DNA of 64,000 nucleotides, taken from Sthenelais limicola. Taxonomy: Eukaryota; Annelida; Polychaeta; Phyllodocida; Sigalionidae. Below are positions 11,541 to 23,316 of this stretch, piece by piece. Made by a program: the position numbers and the translations under genes. Numbering within the stretch: position 1 is the first letter of the stretch; each line of letters starts with the position of its first letter. The notes beneath the pieces are model-generated. The model was not told the origin of the DNA, did no database searches, and saw nothing but the letters and a program-made list of their open reading frames with translations. The stretch is from assembly GCA_942159475.1 (NCBI GenBank), contig OW804095.1, positions 67,918,773-67,982,772 on the forward strand, given 5' to 3'.

Positions 11541-12360
11541 AGAGATGTATTAAAAGCCTAACACATTGCACTATTGATCCTTTGTACCACAAATTGCCGT
11601 CGTAGAAATCCAAAATACATTTTTAAAACACCAATTGAAAGTGTGTTTTTGGTTCCAATTCTGTGTAACAAAAGAAATGCCACTGTTTAGTACATAGATA
11701 CCGAGTTACATTCAATATGTTTTATATGCCTTCAGCAAAGAAGAATATAGTCAGATGTAAACTTTTGCTTTTGCTTGTGGTACTGAATCGTCACAAAGTA
11801 TATAAAAGTTAAGAATAAAGCAAATTCGATTTCACTGTACATGTATGACAAAACTATCTTAGCTTGTATTGCACAATATTGATAATTATAAAGTCTTCCC
11901 CCCTTTAGAAAGCACCTAGATCTACGCCAAGTATTACAAGAAACTGCTAAAATATTAACGCAGAGACTTAGGATAGCTATTCACGTATACAAGATCCCAT
12001 GGGAGTCTGTAAAGTTAAGATACAGGTAGAAAGCAAACGTCCAAGAGTTAGCCCAGCCAGACTGTTCCATTTTTATTCCTGAGACAATCCATGCAATTGG
12101 AGATTGTTAAAAAGCTCGTGGCTGTGTTATCTAAAGCTGCATTTACTCTCAGCTACTCTCAGTAAAAACGAAAAATGTCCTAATTTTTTCGCTATGCTTC
12201 ATCGGAAAGCCACTAAGCTTGAATATTAAATCAATGTCTTACAGTATTGGGGGCATTGGTTGAGACATGCTTATATATAATGACAACAGATACAAGGCTT
12301 CCACTTCAGACTGCTTGCAAACATAATCCCAACGAATTTACTAATCTTGAATATTAGAAG
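11541..12360. other. Anonymous non-coding DNA with one repeat-head motif
   Basis: AT-rich, no open frame of note. CTAAAGCTGCATTTACTCTC at 12131-12150 matches the head of the dispersed repeat seen at 3983, but what follows does not continue that copy recognisably. Confidence 0.5.
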
Positions 12361-12742
12361 GTTCATAGTAAGGAGGAAGATGATATATTTCACTTTATGT
12401 TTGACTGTGAGAATAGCAGTACGTTTTGGGAGCAAGTAGAAAAATGGTTATTCAGTACTCTAGGCATTGGTATCACCCACGCTGACAAATATGTATGACT
12501 TTCTCTTTGTTTTTTCGGGAGTGGAAGAAGACAAAACTGTTCTTAACTATGTGTTCTTGTTAGTGAAATCATTTGTATACAAGCATATTTCAGAAGGTCC
12601 ATCCATATTTTTTCCATTTCCTACGCGATCCTTAGCAGAGAACCCTCTTCTTATCTCTTCGAAATCCTATTTAAAAGAAAGGGAAAAAGAATCTGTGGAA
12701 GAGATTGATGGATTCCCTATGAAACCCAAATCCTGGGGATGA
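12361..12742 (+). pseudogene. L1/Tx1-type LINE, ORF2 C-terminal relic
   Basis: Two overlapping plus-strand frames together resemble the end of the reverse transcriptase polyprotein of L1/Tx1-clade LINEs, downstream of the RT domain. The first frame (12364-12495, closed by TGA at 12496) reads FHFMFDCENSSTFWEQVEKW, the usual HxxFxC...FWxxVxxW block. The second frame (about 12497-12739) continues with VLNYVFLLVKSFVYKH, matching the N..LLxxKxxIYxx block that normally follows, and ends in an acidic, basic-tailed stretch closing at TGA. The change of frame between the blocks and the stop codon make it non-functional. No endonuclease or RT motifs were found upstream, which fits the 5' truncation usual for LINE copies. 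No poly-A tail was identified. Confidence 0.65.
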
Positions 12743-13396
12743 AATCATCTAAGTAAATCTCCTCAGGTGATACTATCCTAATGACGCGGTAACTTTGATC
12801 TATGTCATACGTTAATATTATTGATACCATAGTGATGGTATAGACATTATCTGACAAGGACTAATCAGTATTATAGGACGCGTTCAAAGCACAAGGATGT
12901 ATCACATTGTACATTTTTGCTTATACCAAATTTAAGCCAGTTAAGCTAGCAAACCAGCATATCTATCTTGTTGTAATGCGGGTCAATAAGGAATTAGTTT
13001 TTAGCTCATGTAGTCGTTGTAGATAGTTTCTTTCCTGATATCTATATCCTTTCCCCCCTTCTTTCTCTACTCATCCCCCCTTATTTTTCTTTTTACACCA
13101 TTTCTTTACTACATACACACATATATATATATATACAAACAAAAAGGAGTCCTTCTTATTATAGTTTTTTACGATGGACTAGCTCCATCTTTTTTTTTAT
13201 GATGGACTATGGAATAAATGTATATAAAAATAGTGAAAGCAGAAAGTAAAAAAAAATGGACTGAATGTCGGCTATATTAAAGATAGTGAAAGCAGAAAGT
13301 AAATGAACAGTTACGCTAATCAGCTGAGCTAGCCTCCTAGTATCGAAAGATACTATAGCAATTGGCAGTAGTATGTTGTCTTGTTTGTTCTTTGAC
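12743..13396. repeat. Simple repeats and local direct duplications
   Basis: It holds C-run/pyrimidine tracts (13050-13080), a (TA)n stretch (about 13121-13136), an A/T homopolymer run (13191-13199) and a 20-bp direct repeat TAGTGAAAGCAGAAAGTAAA at 13231-13250 and 13284-13303. The 66-codon minus frame here (13207-13407) is low-complexity. No gene is seen. Confidence 0.6.
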
Positions 13397-13462
13397 ATCG
13401 CGCACAAATAATTGATCCTGAGAATTTGTTTCCTTTGAAAACGCAGAATATTTATACATTAA
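13397..13462 (+). repeat. 66-bp direct repeat, left copy
   Basis: It begins ATCGCGCACAAATAATTGAT, passes through GTTTCCTTTGAAAACGCAGA and ends TATACATTA. A copy with only a few changes lies at 14086-14149. The two copies bracket the fold-back element at 13516-13949, so they may be parts of one larger composite repeat or a segmental duplication split by it. Confidence 0.75.
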
Positions 13463-13515
13463 AGGTAAATACCAGTGTTCACTTAAAAAATGAATGAATC
13501 ATGGAATTTTCTTTA

Positions 13516-13949
13516 AAGTTTGGATTTAGAAAGAACATGGTTGGGGGAACCCAAAAAGCCCAAGAAAACCATATGTCATTGGATTAGTTTTTATTTTAGG
13601 GACCACTGAAATTTATTACTGTTTACTATAGAAGTCTATGGAAAAACGGGTATTTTCTGCATTTTCCCCAATAGCATATGATTGAATCATACGATTTTCT
13701 TTTAAATCTGCATAGACATTGCTGACATGTTATTGTACCCTCCCAATTAAAAAAAATAAGGGGTCATTGAACTAAAAAAAAAGTTATTCAGCTAAACTTG
13801 CATCACAATGAGCTTCCCCCATTGAAATCAATAGTGAAGGGAAGTAAACTTCACTCATCCCTAAAACACAAAATAATATGATGATATCCAGTTTTTTTGG
13901 TATTTTGTATTCCCCCAACCATGTTCTTTCTCAATACAAAGTTTGAACA
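13516..13949. mobile_element. Fold-back (long inverted repeat) element
   Basis: The arms at 13516-13641 and about 13822-13949 are inverted copies of each other. The best-preserved part reads AGAAAGAACATGGTTGGGGG on the left arm and its complement CCCCCAACCATGTTCTTTCT on the right. Similarity continues inward through TTTTAGGGA and TTTACT...CTAT...TCAATGG-type blocks at lower identity. The central 180 bp is AT-rich with A-runs. The outer ends are poorly defined and no target duplication could be fixed. It has no coding capacity. The structure fits a palindromic MITE; the superfamily is unknown. Confidence 0.7.
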
Positions 13950-14040
13950 AAATATATCGAATTCTATTGTTTCATGCCTTAGTTCCTTGAATTCCCGCCT
14001 GCTGCAGTGCTGACAACGCTGGTATTCATCTTTAAAAAAT

Positions 14041-14195
14041 TAAGTTAAACTGATTATAAAGTTAAATAGAAAAAAATTTGATTAAATCGCGCACAATTAA
14101 TTGATCCTGAGAATTCGTTTCCTTTGGAAACGCAGAATATATACATTAAGTTAAACTGATAGTAAAGTTAAATAGAAAAATAGTTGATTAAATCA
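14041..14195 (+). repeat. Right direct-repeat copy within a 1.5-unit tandem repeat
   Basis: A block TTAAACTGATTATAAAGTTA (14045-14064) with its continuation to ATTAAATC recurs at about 14149-14194. The 64-bp copy of the 13397 repeat (14086-14149) sits between. The period is thus about 105 bp with one and a half units. Non-coding. Confidence 0.7.
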
Positions 14196-15596
14196 TTGAT
14201 TAACTTAATAATCTTATAACTTGTTATGCCATGATATATATGCATTGGAAAAGCGGATTCCACTAGTGAAATCTACGCATGCATATGCAATGGTCTAATC
14301 GGGCCATGTTTTTTGTGGATACGCACACCTATCATGGCATAAATACTTTTATTTCTTCTACGAATATAATGCTAAGTATTAAACCTCTTACAACAGATCC
14401 TTTATTCCTTTCGGGGCAATGTCCTACACGCATTGATGCCTTTGGAAATTAAAGATGAATGAACCATATAACAATTAATAACACTTGTATTGGTTCGTGT
14501 TTCACATTAGTTTGTATCACAGCAGCAGCGATGATAGGAAGTCATAGTAAAGCAGCCTGTTTAGCATAGCCAAATATTCAATTGAAAGTTACTGAATCCC
14601 TTTGGTGAAGTTTACAAGTTTAGCTCGGTCACTGAGTACAAATGGGGGCAGTGACTTCTGCTAGCTTACATGAACTTGTTACTATTTCAGTTTAAGTCCA
14701 GTTTTTGTAGCTGCCACTATTGGTTGAGCCAGGTGAGTGCCCTTTGTCCTGAGAGCCAACGTCCATAGAACATTACACGCAAGTTCAGTATTGTGTCTGG
14801 AGTTCGTGATTTCGTATACAAGTTATTCTAACAAAACGGGGAATTTAATTCCTATATAATTGAGGAATGTACAATGTACTCTTCTCAAAGCATTGCTGTC
14901 AGTAAGATTGATAAATGTCTAAGGTGTAAACTAGTAGAATGAATCTATGGCAGGGATATTTCAAGAGCAAGATATTTTGAAAAGGAAAGTACGTTTCTGG
15001 ACAGAAACAAATAGCATGCAACTCGGTAAAAGGTTACGTAACTTGGGAGTCCATGACTCAGAAGCATGAAGCTAGAAGTAGATGAGTAAGATGTATGAGG
15101 CTGGTCGTGATGATGGTGGATAGACGGAACATGATCAAATACTGATTAATACTAATGTACCTGTTCATACATAGCCGGCTCTCATGCTATAGCCTCATCT
15201 TATTGCACCTGCTAACTAATGAAACATATATGAGCATCTAACTTCCAGGTGAAGAGAAGCGATTGGGTTAAGAAGCACGCAGTTTTCCGAAAGAGAAGGA
15301 AATAGAGATGGCATCTTAAGAGATAATCATGAAGGGGAATATTGTGTAAATAGGATTAAAAGCAGCAAGGTGAAGAGGATATTTCGAGGTTTAAGTCTTA
15401 CTTTGTGCAATCTCAGTGTGTTTTAGTGCAGAGATATGTGTGGAATCGGCTAATGAGTTATGGACCTTGAGGAGAGGAACGAAAATAAGTAATTAGAATA
15501 TATAATCAATCAGCAACATTCTAAGATATCCAAACGAGTATATTCCAAGGGGGAAGCTGTGTCCAATTGGCATATACCAAAGAAAGGGAAAGGAAA
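14196..15596. other. Anonymous non-coding DNA
   Basis: AT-rich, no open frame above 60 codons in either strand, no array or inverted repeat noticed. Confidence 0.5.
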
Positions 15597-15732
15597 TCAG
15601 TCAGGTCAAGACGGCCACATTCCTCGATTCCACATCCAGCGATAAGCTTAACCACAAGGCGAAGACTAAGGCTAAAAGTGTTAATGACCCCTAAAACTTA
15701 GGGGTCTAAAACTGCCTTCTGAACCTGACTGA
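15597..15732. mobile_element. Short inverted-repeat element (136 bp)
   Basis: The ends are TCAGTCAGGTCAAGACGGC (15597-15615) and the complement of TCAGTCAGGTTCAGAAGGC (15714-15732): 19-bp terminal inverted repeats with 3 mismatches. Just inside the right end is a perfect 9-bp hairpin, GACCCCTAA-AAC-TTAGGGGTC (about 15686-15706). No convincing target duplication. Probably a very small MITE; chance is less likely but not excluded. Confidence 0.5.
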
Positions 15733-17179
15733 AATGAAGAGAGCGATAAGAATTGAGAAAGCAAAAAACAAACGCTAAATAGGCAGATAGACAAATAGAA
15801 GACAATTAGATAGGCAAATAGATGAACTTATTGATAATTCATGAATGTGCGATACATGAAAAAGACCAATAATGTTTTGCGTATAGAAGAGGTCCTCGTT
15901 GCAAGATATTCAAGAATATGCCTGGCCCCGGTTGTAAAGGCTAAGGAAATGTAATGCAGTGTGGGAGTTCCTAAATTTTCCACTTCCTTCGGTGGGAAAG
16001 TATTACAATTCCTACCCATCGCTGTGCGTATAAGCTATTCCTACCAGCTGGGAATTTCGTACAGATTAAGGAATACTCAAATATAAAAAAACAACATTTC
16101 CTAAACAAAATGCAACAGGCCTCTGGTCACAATTAGGGTAGATATTTCTAAGCTTAGGTCTGCCATATATGATTAATTACGATGTGGCAAAGTTATGATT
16201 ATTATTATTATTTTATTCAGATGTCTATGTACTAATGAACATGAACATTAATTAATGAAGTGAAAGTATTTTAAAGGGGCTGACCAAAAAGGTAGTAACC
16301 TAGCTGGGTAAAAGAAACAGTTCCCAAACTATGCATGATGCATGCCACAGCATATATATATAATTATGTACTCATTAGGAAATATGCAAATACAGGCTAA
16401 TCAAATCATAAATGCTTGTAGAAAAGGCAAGAGGTTAATTGCTGTATGAGCAGTCTTTCCTGCAGATTTCCGCACTGGAAGAGCCACATTTAATGATATC
16501 TAGATATATGTAGAAACCAGGATGATTAAACATCCAAATAACAAGGTCAGGGAAAGAAAGAAATGGAAAACTATATCCATGCATCCACACAACGACTTTT
16601 CTATTGAAGCAATCATCCTGTCTTGTTTCCCTTATTATAGTACATGAGGCCTGGTCTGGTCAAAGCGAGACAATATTTTATACGTTTTTTAAACTTCGTA
16701 TACTACTTATACTACTTGTATCATTCTCCCTAGATTCTACATTGTGGTTATGAACGGTCGGGATGGAGCCAGAATGTCAAACAACGAATGTACAACCTAG
16801 ATAACTGATCTCAGACGATATACCATCTTGCCATCACCATTGTTCCTGCCTTTAAGTTTTGGCGTTAGTATCAGTCTACCAGAGCCATCTCCGAGTATAG
16901 GATAGTTCTGGGATAGGGACACTGATATGAGATGGTATTGGAGCTCGCAAAAGGCGCCTATGATGGGGAACACGTAGCATAAGTATTGGCTAAGGATCAG
17001 CGTCTATGAATGAGGTAATGCCCATACCAATACAGTTACCCTCTCTCATGAGCGCATGCTCACATACTCCTGTGTTCGATGACCATGCATACAGAAGAGA
17101 ATCACGTAAATAGATTGCCTTGGCCATCTTTGCTCGACATTTCTGCTTCCACAAGTATTTTATTCAATGTAGATACTCA
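15733..17179. other. Anonymous non-coding DNA
   Basis: A minus-strand 63-codon frame (15828-16019) is unrecognised. An (ATT)n run lies at 16198-16214. A GC-richer patch at about 16830-17080 has no assignable content. Confidence 0.5.
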
Positions 17180-17420
17180 TTTAAAGTTGCATTACTAGCT
17201 TATTTCGTAATGAATGTTTGGTCTAATCAATCCCAACCCATACGAAAGTAGGATTTTGGCCTGTCCATCTTGGTCTAAAATCAAATCATCTCACAAATTA
17301 ATCAATCGGTGAAAGCCAGAATTCCCCTATTTTCAATATATGGCTCTCTTTCCTTAATTTTCTTAAACTTATAGAATTCTGGATAAAACTGAAAATGTTA
17401 GGACTGTTTACGTTCAGGGT
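17180..17420 (+). repeat. Dispersed repeat, subtype B, copy 2, with head motif
   Basis: The head ATTTAAAGTTGCATTACTAG (about 17179-17198) is followed by the subtype-B blocks: ATCAAATCATCTCACAAATT, CGGTGAAAGCCAGAATTCCC, TTCAATATATGGCTCTCT and GATAAAACTGAAAATGTTAG. It is the most complete copy, because it links the head motif of the 3983 copy with the body of the 11330 copy. Non-coding; superfamily unknown. Confidence 0.6.
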
Positions 17421-20400
17421 CAACGATAAAAAAGGAATGGCGAAAAATAGTTATTGGTCTATTTAGTCAACTCTAAAAGGTTTTATGGCATGAATACAAA
17501 TAAAATGAAATACGTTCATGCGACATCGATATAATAGTTGCACGTGGACTATCATTTTACAATGTCATCCTACATATTAGTGCGTACATGTATGTCATCC
17601 CTCATGATAATGGAACACGATTCAGGTAACATCTTATTATCCTGTTTGATAATAGTCAGGACCAGGATACGCATGTATACATGAATGAACATTGATTACA
17701 CCCTTACTCTGCGGCAGGTACATCCTTGTATAAGGTTGTCCCACCCAGTGATGAAATGGGACCGGACGGACAGGTCAAAACACCACAATGCACCTTAGAA
17801 TTTTAACAATTGGTCCTAGAAAGTGGGAGGGGACATCTATGCGGGTATTTTAATTTGGAAACCAACTAAGTAACCCAGATTCCCTTGAATACAAATATCA
17901 CAAACCTGTAGTCGAAATGGATCAGCGGTTACTTCACTACAAATTTGAAGGAGGACCACCGATACGTGTATGCATGTTATTATGGGGCTAACTTCGACTT
18001 GAAGACATGTATGATGGTAGGCATTAATTAACATTTTAAACAGATACCTTATATCTGATATACTTATTATCATAATGCACAGACATCATTATATTTTATG
18101 CGACATCAACCATTTCATCAACCGAATGTGTTATAATCATACCTCCTGTTTATTTTGGCACTTTACAAATTAACAGGCAAATTTGATACAATATAAATTA
18201 TCCAAAACGCTAATTTGAGGCTTATAAACACTTGCTGAAACTCGCCGAATCGTTAGTTAGGCTCTAGCTCTATACAAATCCTTTACTAAATAGAAATGTT
18301 GTATATTATATGCGGGTAGCTAAACCTCTATATATTTATAGGAATGCGATGAGTACGCATACAATCGGAAGGTTGTATATGCATGGCGGGAAATCCGCCG
18401 CGGTTGTAAATGGTTGAATTGAGTCACATTAATATTAACCAAACTTTGTTTTTATAAATTATTTAGATGCAAAGAGTGCAAGGCCTATCACAGGTTATTA
18501 TTGAAAAAATGTATTATTTTAATTCGAGTGGGGAGGAGAAACAAGCAAATATTGTTATCGTTATACAAGGACGAAATACACACAAACTGCAGTACACCAG
18601 ACTATGGGGAGAGGACTTTTGCCTTTCCATCTACCAGCATGATTGTGATTTACAACCCCACACAAATAATCTTCCCCTGGCAGAGACGCGACCTTTGAGA
18701 AAAAAGAACATATTCTATAATTGATATTTTTTCTCCAATAAAATTTGGAATGGCAAGAATGATTTGTGTCAGGCACAACAAAATTATCAACAAATTGAAT
18801 TATAGAATGAATTAAGGCCATGGGAGGAGCGGATCTTCCGATTCAATACGGAATCACTTCTAGCGCTGGGGTCCACAAATGTTTAATTGTTTTGGCAATG
18901 ACTTAATAAAAAGTTAATCGCAAGTGATCGGTTCCTATTTGATTACCGTATTCGCTAATTTTTCATATCCAAATCTCGGACAGACCTTGAGGATTCGGAA
19001 GGAAACACATTTTGCTACGACGGGATAAGATTGGTCAGGAGTAGCGTCAGGTTTTTTCTCATTAAGGATTAATCTTGTATTTAGGATTAATCTTCACTTA
19101 CCCAGCCGCCCTTCGTGAAATGTCAAGCTCAGCAATTGCCGTGGAAGCATGATCCTTACCGGCATTTTCCATTTAGGTCCCCTCTTATTTACCTCTTTGT
19201 ATGTTAGTAAATTAGTTTCTCTGGAACACCATCTTAATTAAAAGTTTTGCCAACATCCACGAGGTCCACTCAACCAGGGGAAAACCAAATCTACCTAACT
19301 CTTTTTATATAACTCATATAAAATCTTTTCCGTCCACAAGTTTGTGAAGGTTTTTCTTTAGGTTCACAGTAATTGATAACATCCCCACCCTCATCTTTGG
19401 ATAGACACGACTGAGTCATTATTTTGATCTACAATCGATCGTTTCCTCTAATCATCTCCCACGCACTCGGTGAAACTTGGTGAAATGTTATGTTTATAGC
19501 TACATGTAATCGTCAGTGAAGTATCTATACACTTTTAATATTGCTTTCGTTTATTTAGCTATAAATATACATAAGGCCAATATATACATCGTCTTCAATG
19601 ACCATAAAAGGATTCAAGATCGCCGATGATTAGAGAATATATAAAACAAGTAACATTCGTGAAGAGCATTAGACCTAAAGCTGCTGTGTTTATGAACATG
19701 AGAATGTAATCAAGAGATGACAAATGGGAGTCACGCACTGGTCATAACAGAAAAGAAGGGAATAAAAGAACTTTTTGCTTGTGAAAGACAAAGCAAAGGA
19801 GATGAAAGGGGCGAGGAGTGATGTTTGAGATTGAGATCATGGTTTGGCCTAATGATTCAAGCCATGGCATTTTTCTTGTCAGTTTCAACCAATTTCTGGG
19901 CCTTTTGTTGAGGGACTATATCCTCATAGCGGATGTCTACAGCGGTAGTGATGTGTCATTCGCTGCCTACAACCTGTTATACACAAATATCCTTTAAACC
20001 TAAGCAGCTATTTTCCTTGCATGGAGCATATTTTAAAATTATCTTCCTCCCCTCTGAGTTGATATTTACAGTGAGCTATAATGATTCCTGAAGTTATTTT
20101 CTCCTTCCTGATTGTAGGTGCAGATGTGCAGAGTACTGTATATTATTAATGTACTTTCACTTGCTCCAAGTTTGAGACTTTTCTTCATTCATTGATGAAT
20201 CAGTCTTAGTATTTATATTTAGAGTTGAACGTCATCTGATATCTCAGGTTCCCGGCTTTACTAGAAACCACCCCGAATGTTACAAAATACAAACAAGTTG
20301 AAATAGATTTATCTTTATTTTGCCTTCTTTCAGATCTTCCATTCATTCGCCTCTCATGAAAAGTAATATAGCCTAAGCCTTCGTCCAATTACGAATCATA

Positions 20401-20479
20401 AAGAATGACTCATTCTCCATATAAATTATTCTGCAATAGGATCTGCTTCTTTGTGATAGAGCTGTCTATGTCAGTAGCA
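17421..20479. other. Anonymous non-coding DNA
   Basis: Short unrecognised frames only (78 codons 17837-18073 -, 85 codons 18467-18724 +, 86 codons 18561-18821 -). The direct repeat TTAGGATTAATCTT, nearly repeated at about 19060 and 19080, is local. Frames around 18740-18900 (for example LRPWEERIFRFN) look faintly protein-like but match no family I can name. Confidence 0.45.
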
Positions 20480-20760
20480 AGGAACGTAAACGTCCGGTTG
20501 TTACCCATGATGACGTTCTCAGCTTGTTGCTAGGCAGCGCCCCCACGTGACCAAACGACGTGACCCCGGCGGTTGATTGTGATTTACGACGCGCTAGATA
20601 AGGTAGCGGGTCGTCTAAGTCCCAAGAGAGTTCCTCCTTAGTATTATCTTGTTTTCTCGTGATCCCTACCACGAAGAGGTGTCAGTAACCATGGGCACGC
20701 GGCAATGATTACGTACGTTCAATATGAGACATCACGTCGGTGCTGTGACGTCATTAAACT
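20480..20760. promoter_or_regulatory. Promoter-like motif cluster (CRE, X-box, E-box)
   Basis: Within 250 bp there are TGACGTT (20511-20517), an X-box-like RFX palindrome GTTGCTAGGCAGC (20526-20538), CACGTGAC (20544-20551) and a full cAMP-response element TGACGTCA (20746-20753), with extra CGACGTGACC and CATCACGTCGG half-sites between. CpG density is clearly above the flanks. This density of bZIP, bHLH-zip and RFX sites is typical of CpG-type animal promoters. An 84-codon plus-strand frame opens at 20705 and a 68-codon minus-strand frame covers 20466-20672; neither is recognised, so no downstream gene can be named. Confidence 0.4.
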
Positions 20761-21120
20761 GAGAGAATGCTTTTTAAAACATGAGTTTCGTAAAAGTATT
20801 GTTGCAATTCGATGTAAATGGAGTTCGAGCTTCTACTCTAGCCATTTCAAAAACAAAATCTCTAGCTCCAAAATCAGCGCATTCGGCGATCCAAGCGACA
20901 TTAATAAATCTGAACGATCGATGGATTTAGCTCCTTTCAACATAGTATATCCCCTTTAATTAGAATAGCCTATATTAAAGTTAAAAGATATATTGACGCA
21001 TTTTTCCGACCTTATATAAATAGCTGGTCGCATATTCGGCCCTTACTAAAGACTCGTTGGAAGACCTGGCCGATCAGGAACACTGTTTGTCCAGACATCG
21101 AACAACCTATGTAATAAGAT
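20761..21120. other. Anonymous non-coding DNA after the motif cluster
   Basis: It includes the rest of the unrecognised 84-codon frame ending at 20959. No splice-bounded exon can be argued from a domain. A LINE-like 3' end begins near its right side. Confidence 0.4.
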
Positions 21121-21165
21121 CGACAAATAAAAGAATCGTTGAATTGAATTGACTTGATTTTAATC
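21121..21165 (+). mobile_element. LINE-like 3' end with (TTGAA)n tail
   Basis: CGACAAATAAAAGAATCG is followed by GTTGAATTGAATTGACTTGA, a short degenerate pentamer repeat. The pattern GACAAATAAA plus a short tandem tail also occurs at 34872-34907. It is how many CR1/L2-related LINEs end. Upstream (about 21040-21120) sequence is not recognisably coding. Assignment is by 3' pattern only. Confidence 0.4.
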
Positions 21166-23113
21166 ATGTGGCCATGCAGAGTAAATAATCGTGCGCATTC
21201 CGTCATGTGCTACTAGTTCAACTCATTTCTAAAGGTGTCGCATCCCGATTAGGCTACATTATTCACACCCCATTCTCAGCACTCAGCCCATGAAATATTC
21301 AACCACGGGAAGAACTGAACATAAGTGGAAGGTGACTGTCAACGTATTTACACCTACAGTATGTAACCAGTAAAGATTCAGAGAGACTTACAGCAACTTT
21401 ATATAAATCCCTTTACACACTCTTACCTCGCCTCTGGAAGTCCCTTCTACAAGTTATAGCCCGCGCTACGACCTGAGGCAAGGTTTGCCGGGACCAAATG
21501 ACAACAAATCACAGACACAAGCAGCTGTTTTCTTACAAAACCGATCAGCCCATGGCCACCGTTCTACAATCACCCTTTGCCATAGTTCTCTCCTCCCCAA
21601 AAGCTCTTATTATTAAAAGCTATTTGTCATAAAGAAACCGGTCGTTCTAACCTCTTCCTTTCCTGCACAAGAAAGACAACATTACTTTATGTCCGTGTCT
21701 CCTTTCTTTTGATAATGCATACCCCACATACGGCCACAAATCTTTCTTCCATTATCCGACCAATCATAAAGCGTGCTCTGCAGTGTAATTATTCGGTGCG
21801 GGACTGGTGTTTGGTAATCTGGCCGGAGCACGTTACGGGGCGACCTCTAAGTTGGGAAAATACTGATCCATGACCAGGTCCTATATTGTCACCACACCTC
21901 AGTGGTAAGCGTCAAGTGCATAGAGTAATATGTCAATGTATGGGTCATTATTAATGAAAAAAACATGACTATATGATCTTTTTTACCCATTTTCTACCCA
22001 CTTTGTATTCTTTGAGAGGGCAAGCTAGTTCCGCTAGCGGTAGCGTTGCAACGGGTACTGTTCTCATAACATTTTGATGTTACAACTCTTAAATAGCTGT
22101 CTATCAAGAAAATTTCTCTTTTCATATATCTTAATACCGATATCCCTTTCGAGAGAACTCTTAATTTCAACACATTCTGTCCAAGAAAGGTGATATTTAC
22201 AACTCGATATGAAGTCTGTAGGAAAGGGTAAAAGAGTGAGCAAAATCGGCAGGGATCGCATACAGACCTCCACCCCCATAGGGTCCCATATTAAAACCCC
22301 CAAGTTTACAACACTCCTGTTTCTACATGAAAACGATGAGAAATTGTTTCGCCCTCAACATATGTGATACTTACAATATCAAATTTGGTATCAATGAAAG
22401 CGATTATTATTTTATTAATGTTTTCTATATTTTTCAGGGATTAAATCTCAAAAGTTTACTATGGGACTCTATGGGACATGCACCTAATACCGCTCAATAG
22501 TCAACTGCTGGTTCGCAGCGCCACCTGCAATCACATGACTTTCCGTCTAAAAGAATACGAAGCGACAAGATAAGAATAACCTCCAACTGATATAAAAGAC
22601 CATTTAGAGCTAAATACCTTTGTCTTTTCACTCCTCAACGATGCTAGTTAGTATTTTGTGTAGACATATCTAAAACATATATCATAATTTTGGGCATTGC
22701 CTTTTTTCATTTCACTTCAGGCCATCATTCTTTTATGATGTCTATGCATTGATTTGTTCAACTCCATAAATTCTGAACAAAGAATAATTGAAAAAGAGTT
22801 GATATCTATGTATCCTCTATAAAAGGATTGCTTTTAATTCATCGTCTGATCCAATTTATTAATCAACATTCCATAAACATTGTAAAGCGTTGTTTTGCCT
22901 TTAACTCAAGCCAATAAAGCATGTCTTAGAAATAGGCCATTGTTCAAAAACCAGACCGCTAACAATCGTGATATGGACGACAATTAGTCATTAAACCTCT
23001 TAATTCGCCGGTGTAAATCCCCTGACTGGCTTTCTTAACATACACACTGACAATATATTAAACCTTGTAATCTTCCTGTACATTAAATTGACAGCCATAA
23101 TGGCGGCAACACA
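21166..23113. other. Anonymous non-coding DNA
   Basis: Contains a 10-bp palindrome CCGCTAGCGG (about 22032-22041), a CTCF-like core in inverse orientation (22518-22531) and an unrecognised 79-codon minus frame (22064-22303). TATGGGACTCTATGGGACAT near 22459 is a local near-direct repeat. The last bases before 23114 lead into the CACTA-like element. Confidence 0.45.
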
Positions 23114-23127
23114 CACTCTAAGAAAAA

Positions 23128-23316
23128 AGGGTTCTTTTGGGTTCTAGATAGAACCCCATGGTTCTACCAAGAACCCTAGGGTTCTTCGACACCTAAAAGG
23201 GTTCTTCGGGACCACCGGGGGTTCCATCTAGAACCATAGGGGTTCTTCAGCGATTTAAGGGTTCTTCGTGCACTTGAAGGGTTCTTTAACTCAAAGCGGT
23301 TCTACATAGAACCCCC
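23128..23316. repeat. Left sub-terminal GGGTTCT/AGAACCC field
   Basis: About 14 units of GGGTTCT or its complement in 190 bp, spaced 8-25 bp. Examples of paired units are GGGTTCTAGATAGAACCCC and GGTTCTACATAGAACCCC. Spacers between units are unrelated, so this is a cluster of short sites and not a tandem satellite. Confidence 0.85.

Noticed and set aside
18738..18900. Possible retroelement protein fragment (LRPWEERIFRFN and neighbouring frame)
   Set aside because: Suggestive residues only; a stop codon lies inside and no family motif can be named.
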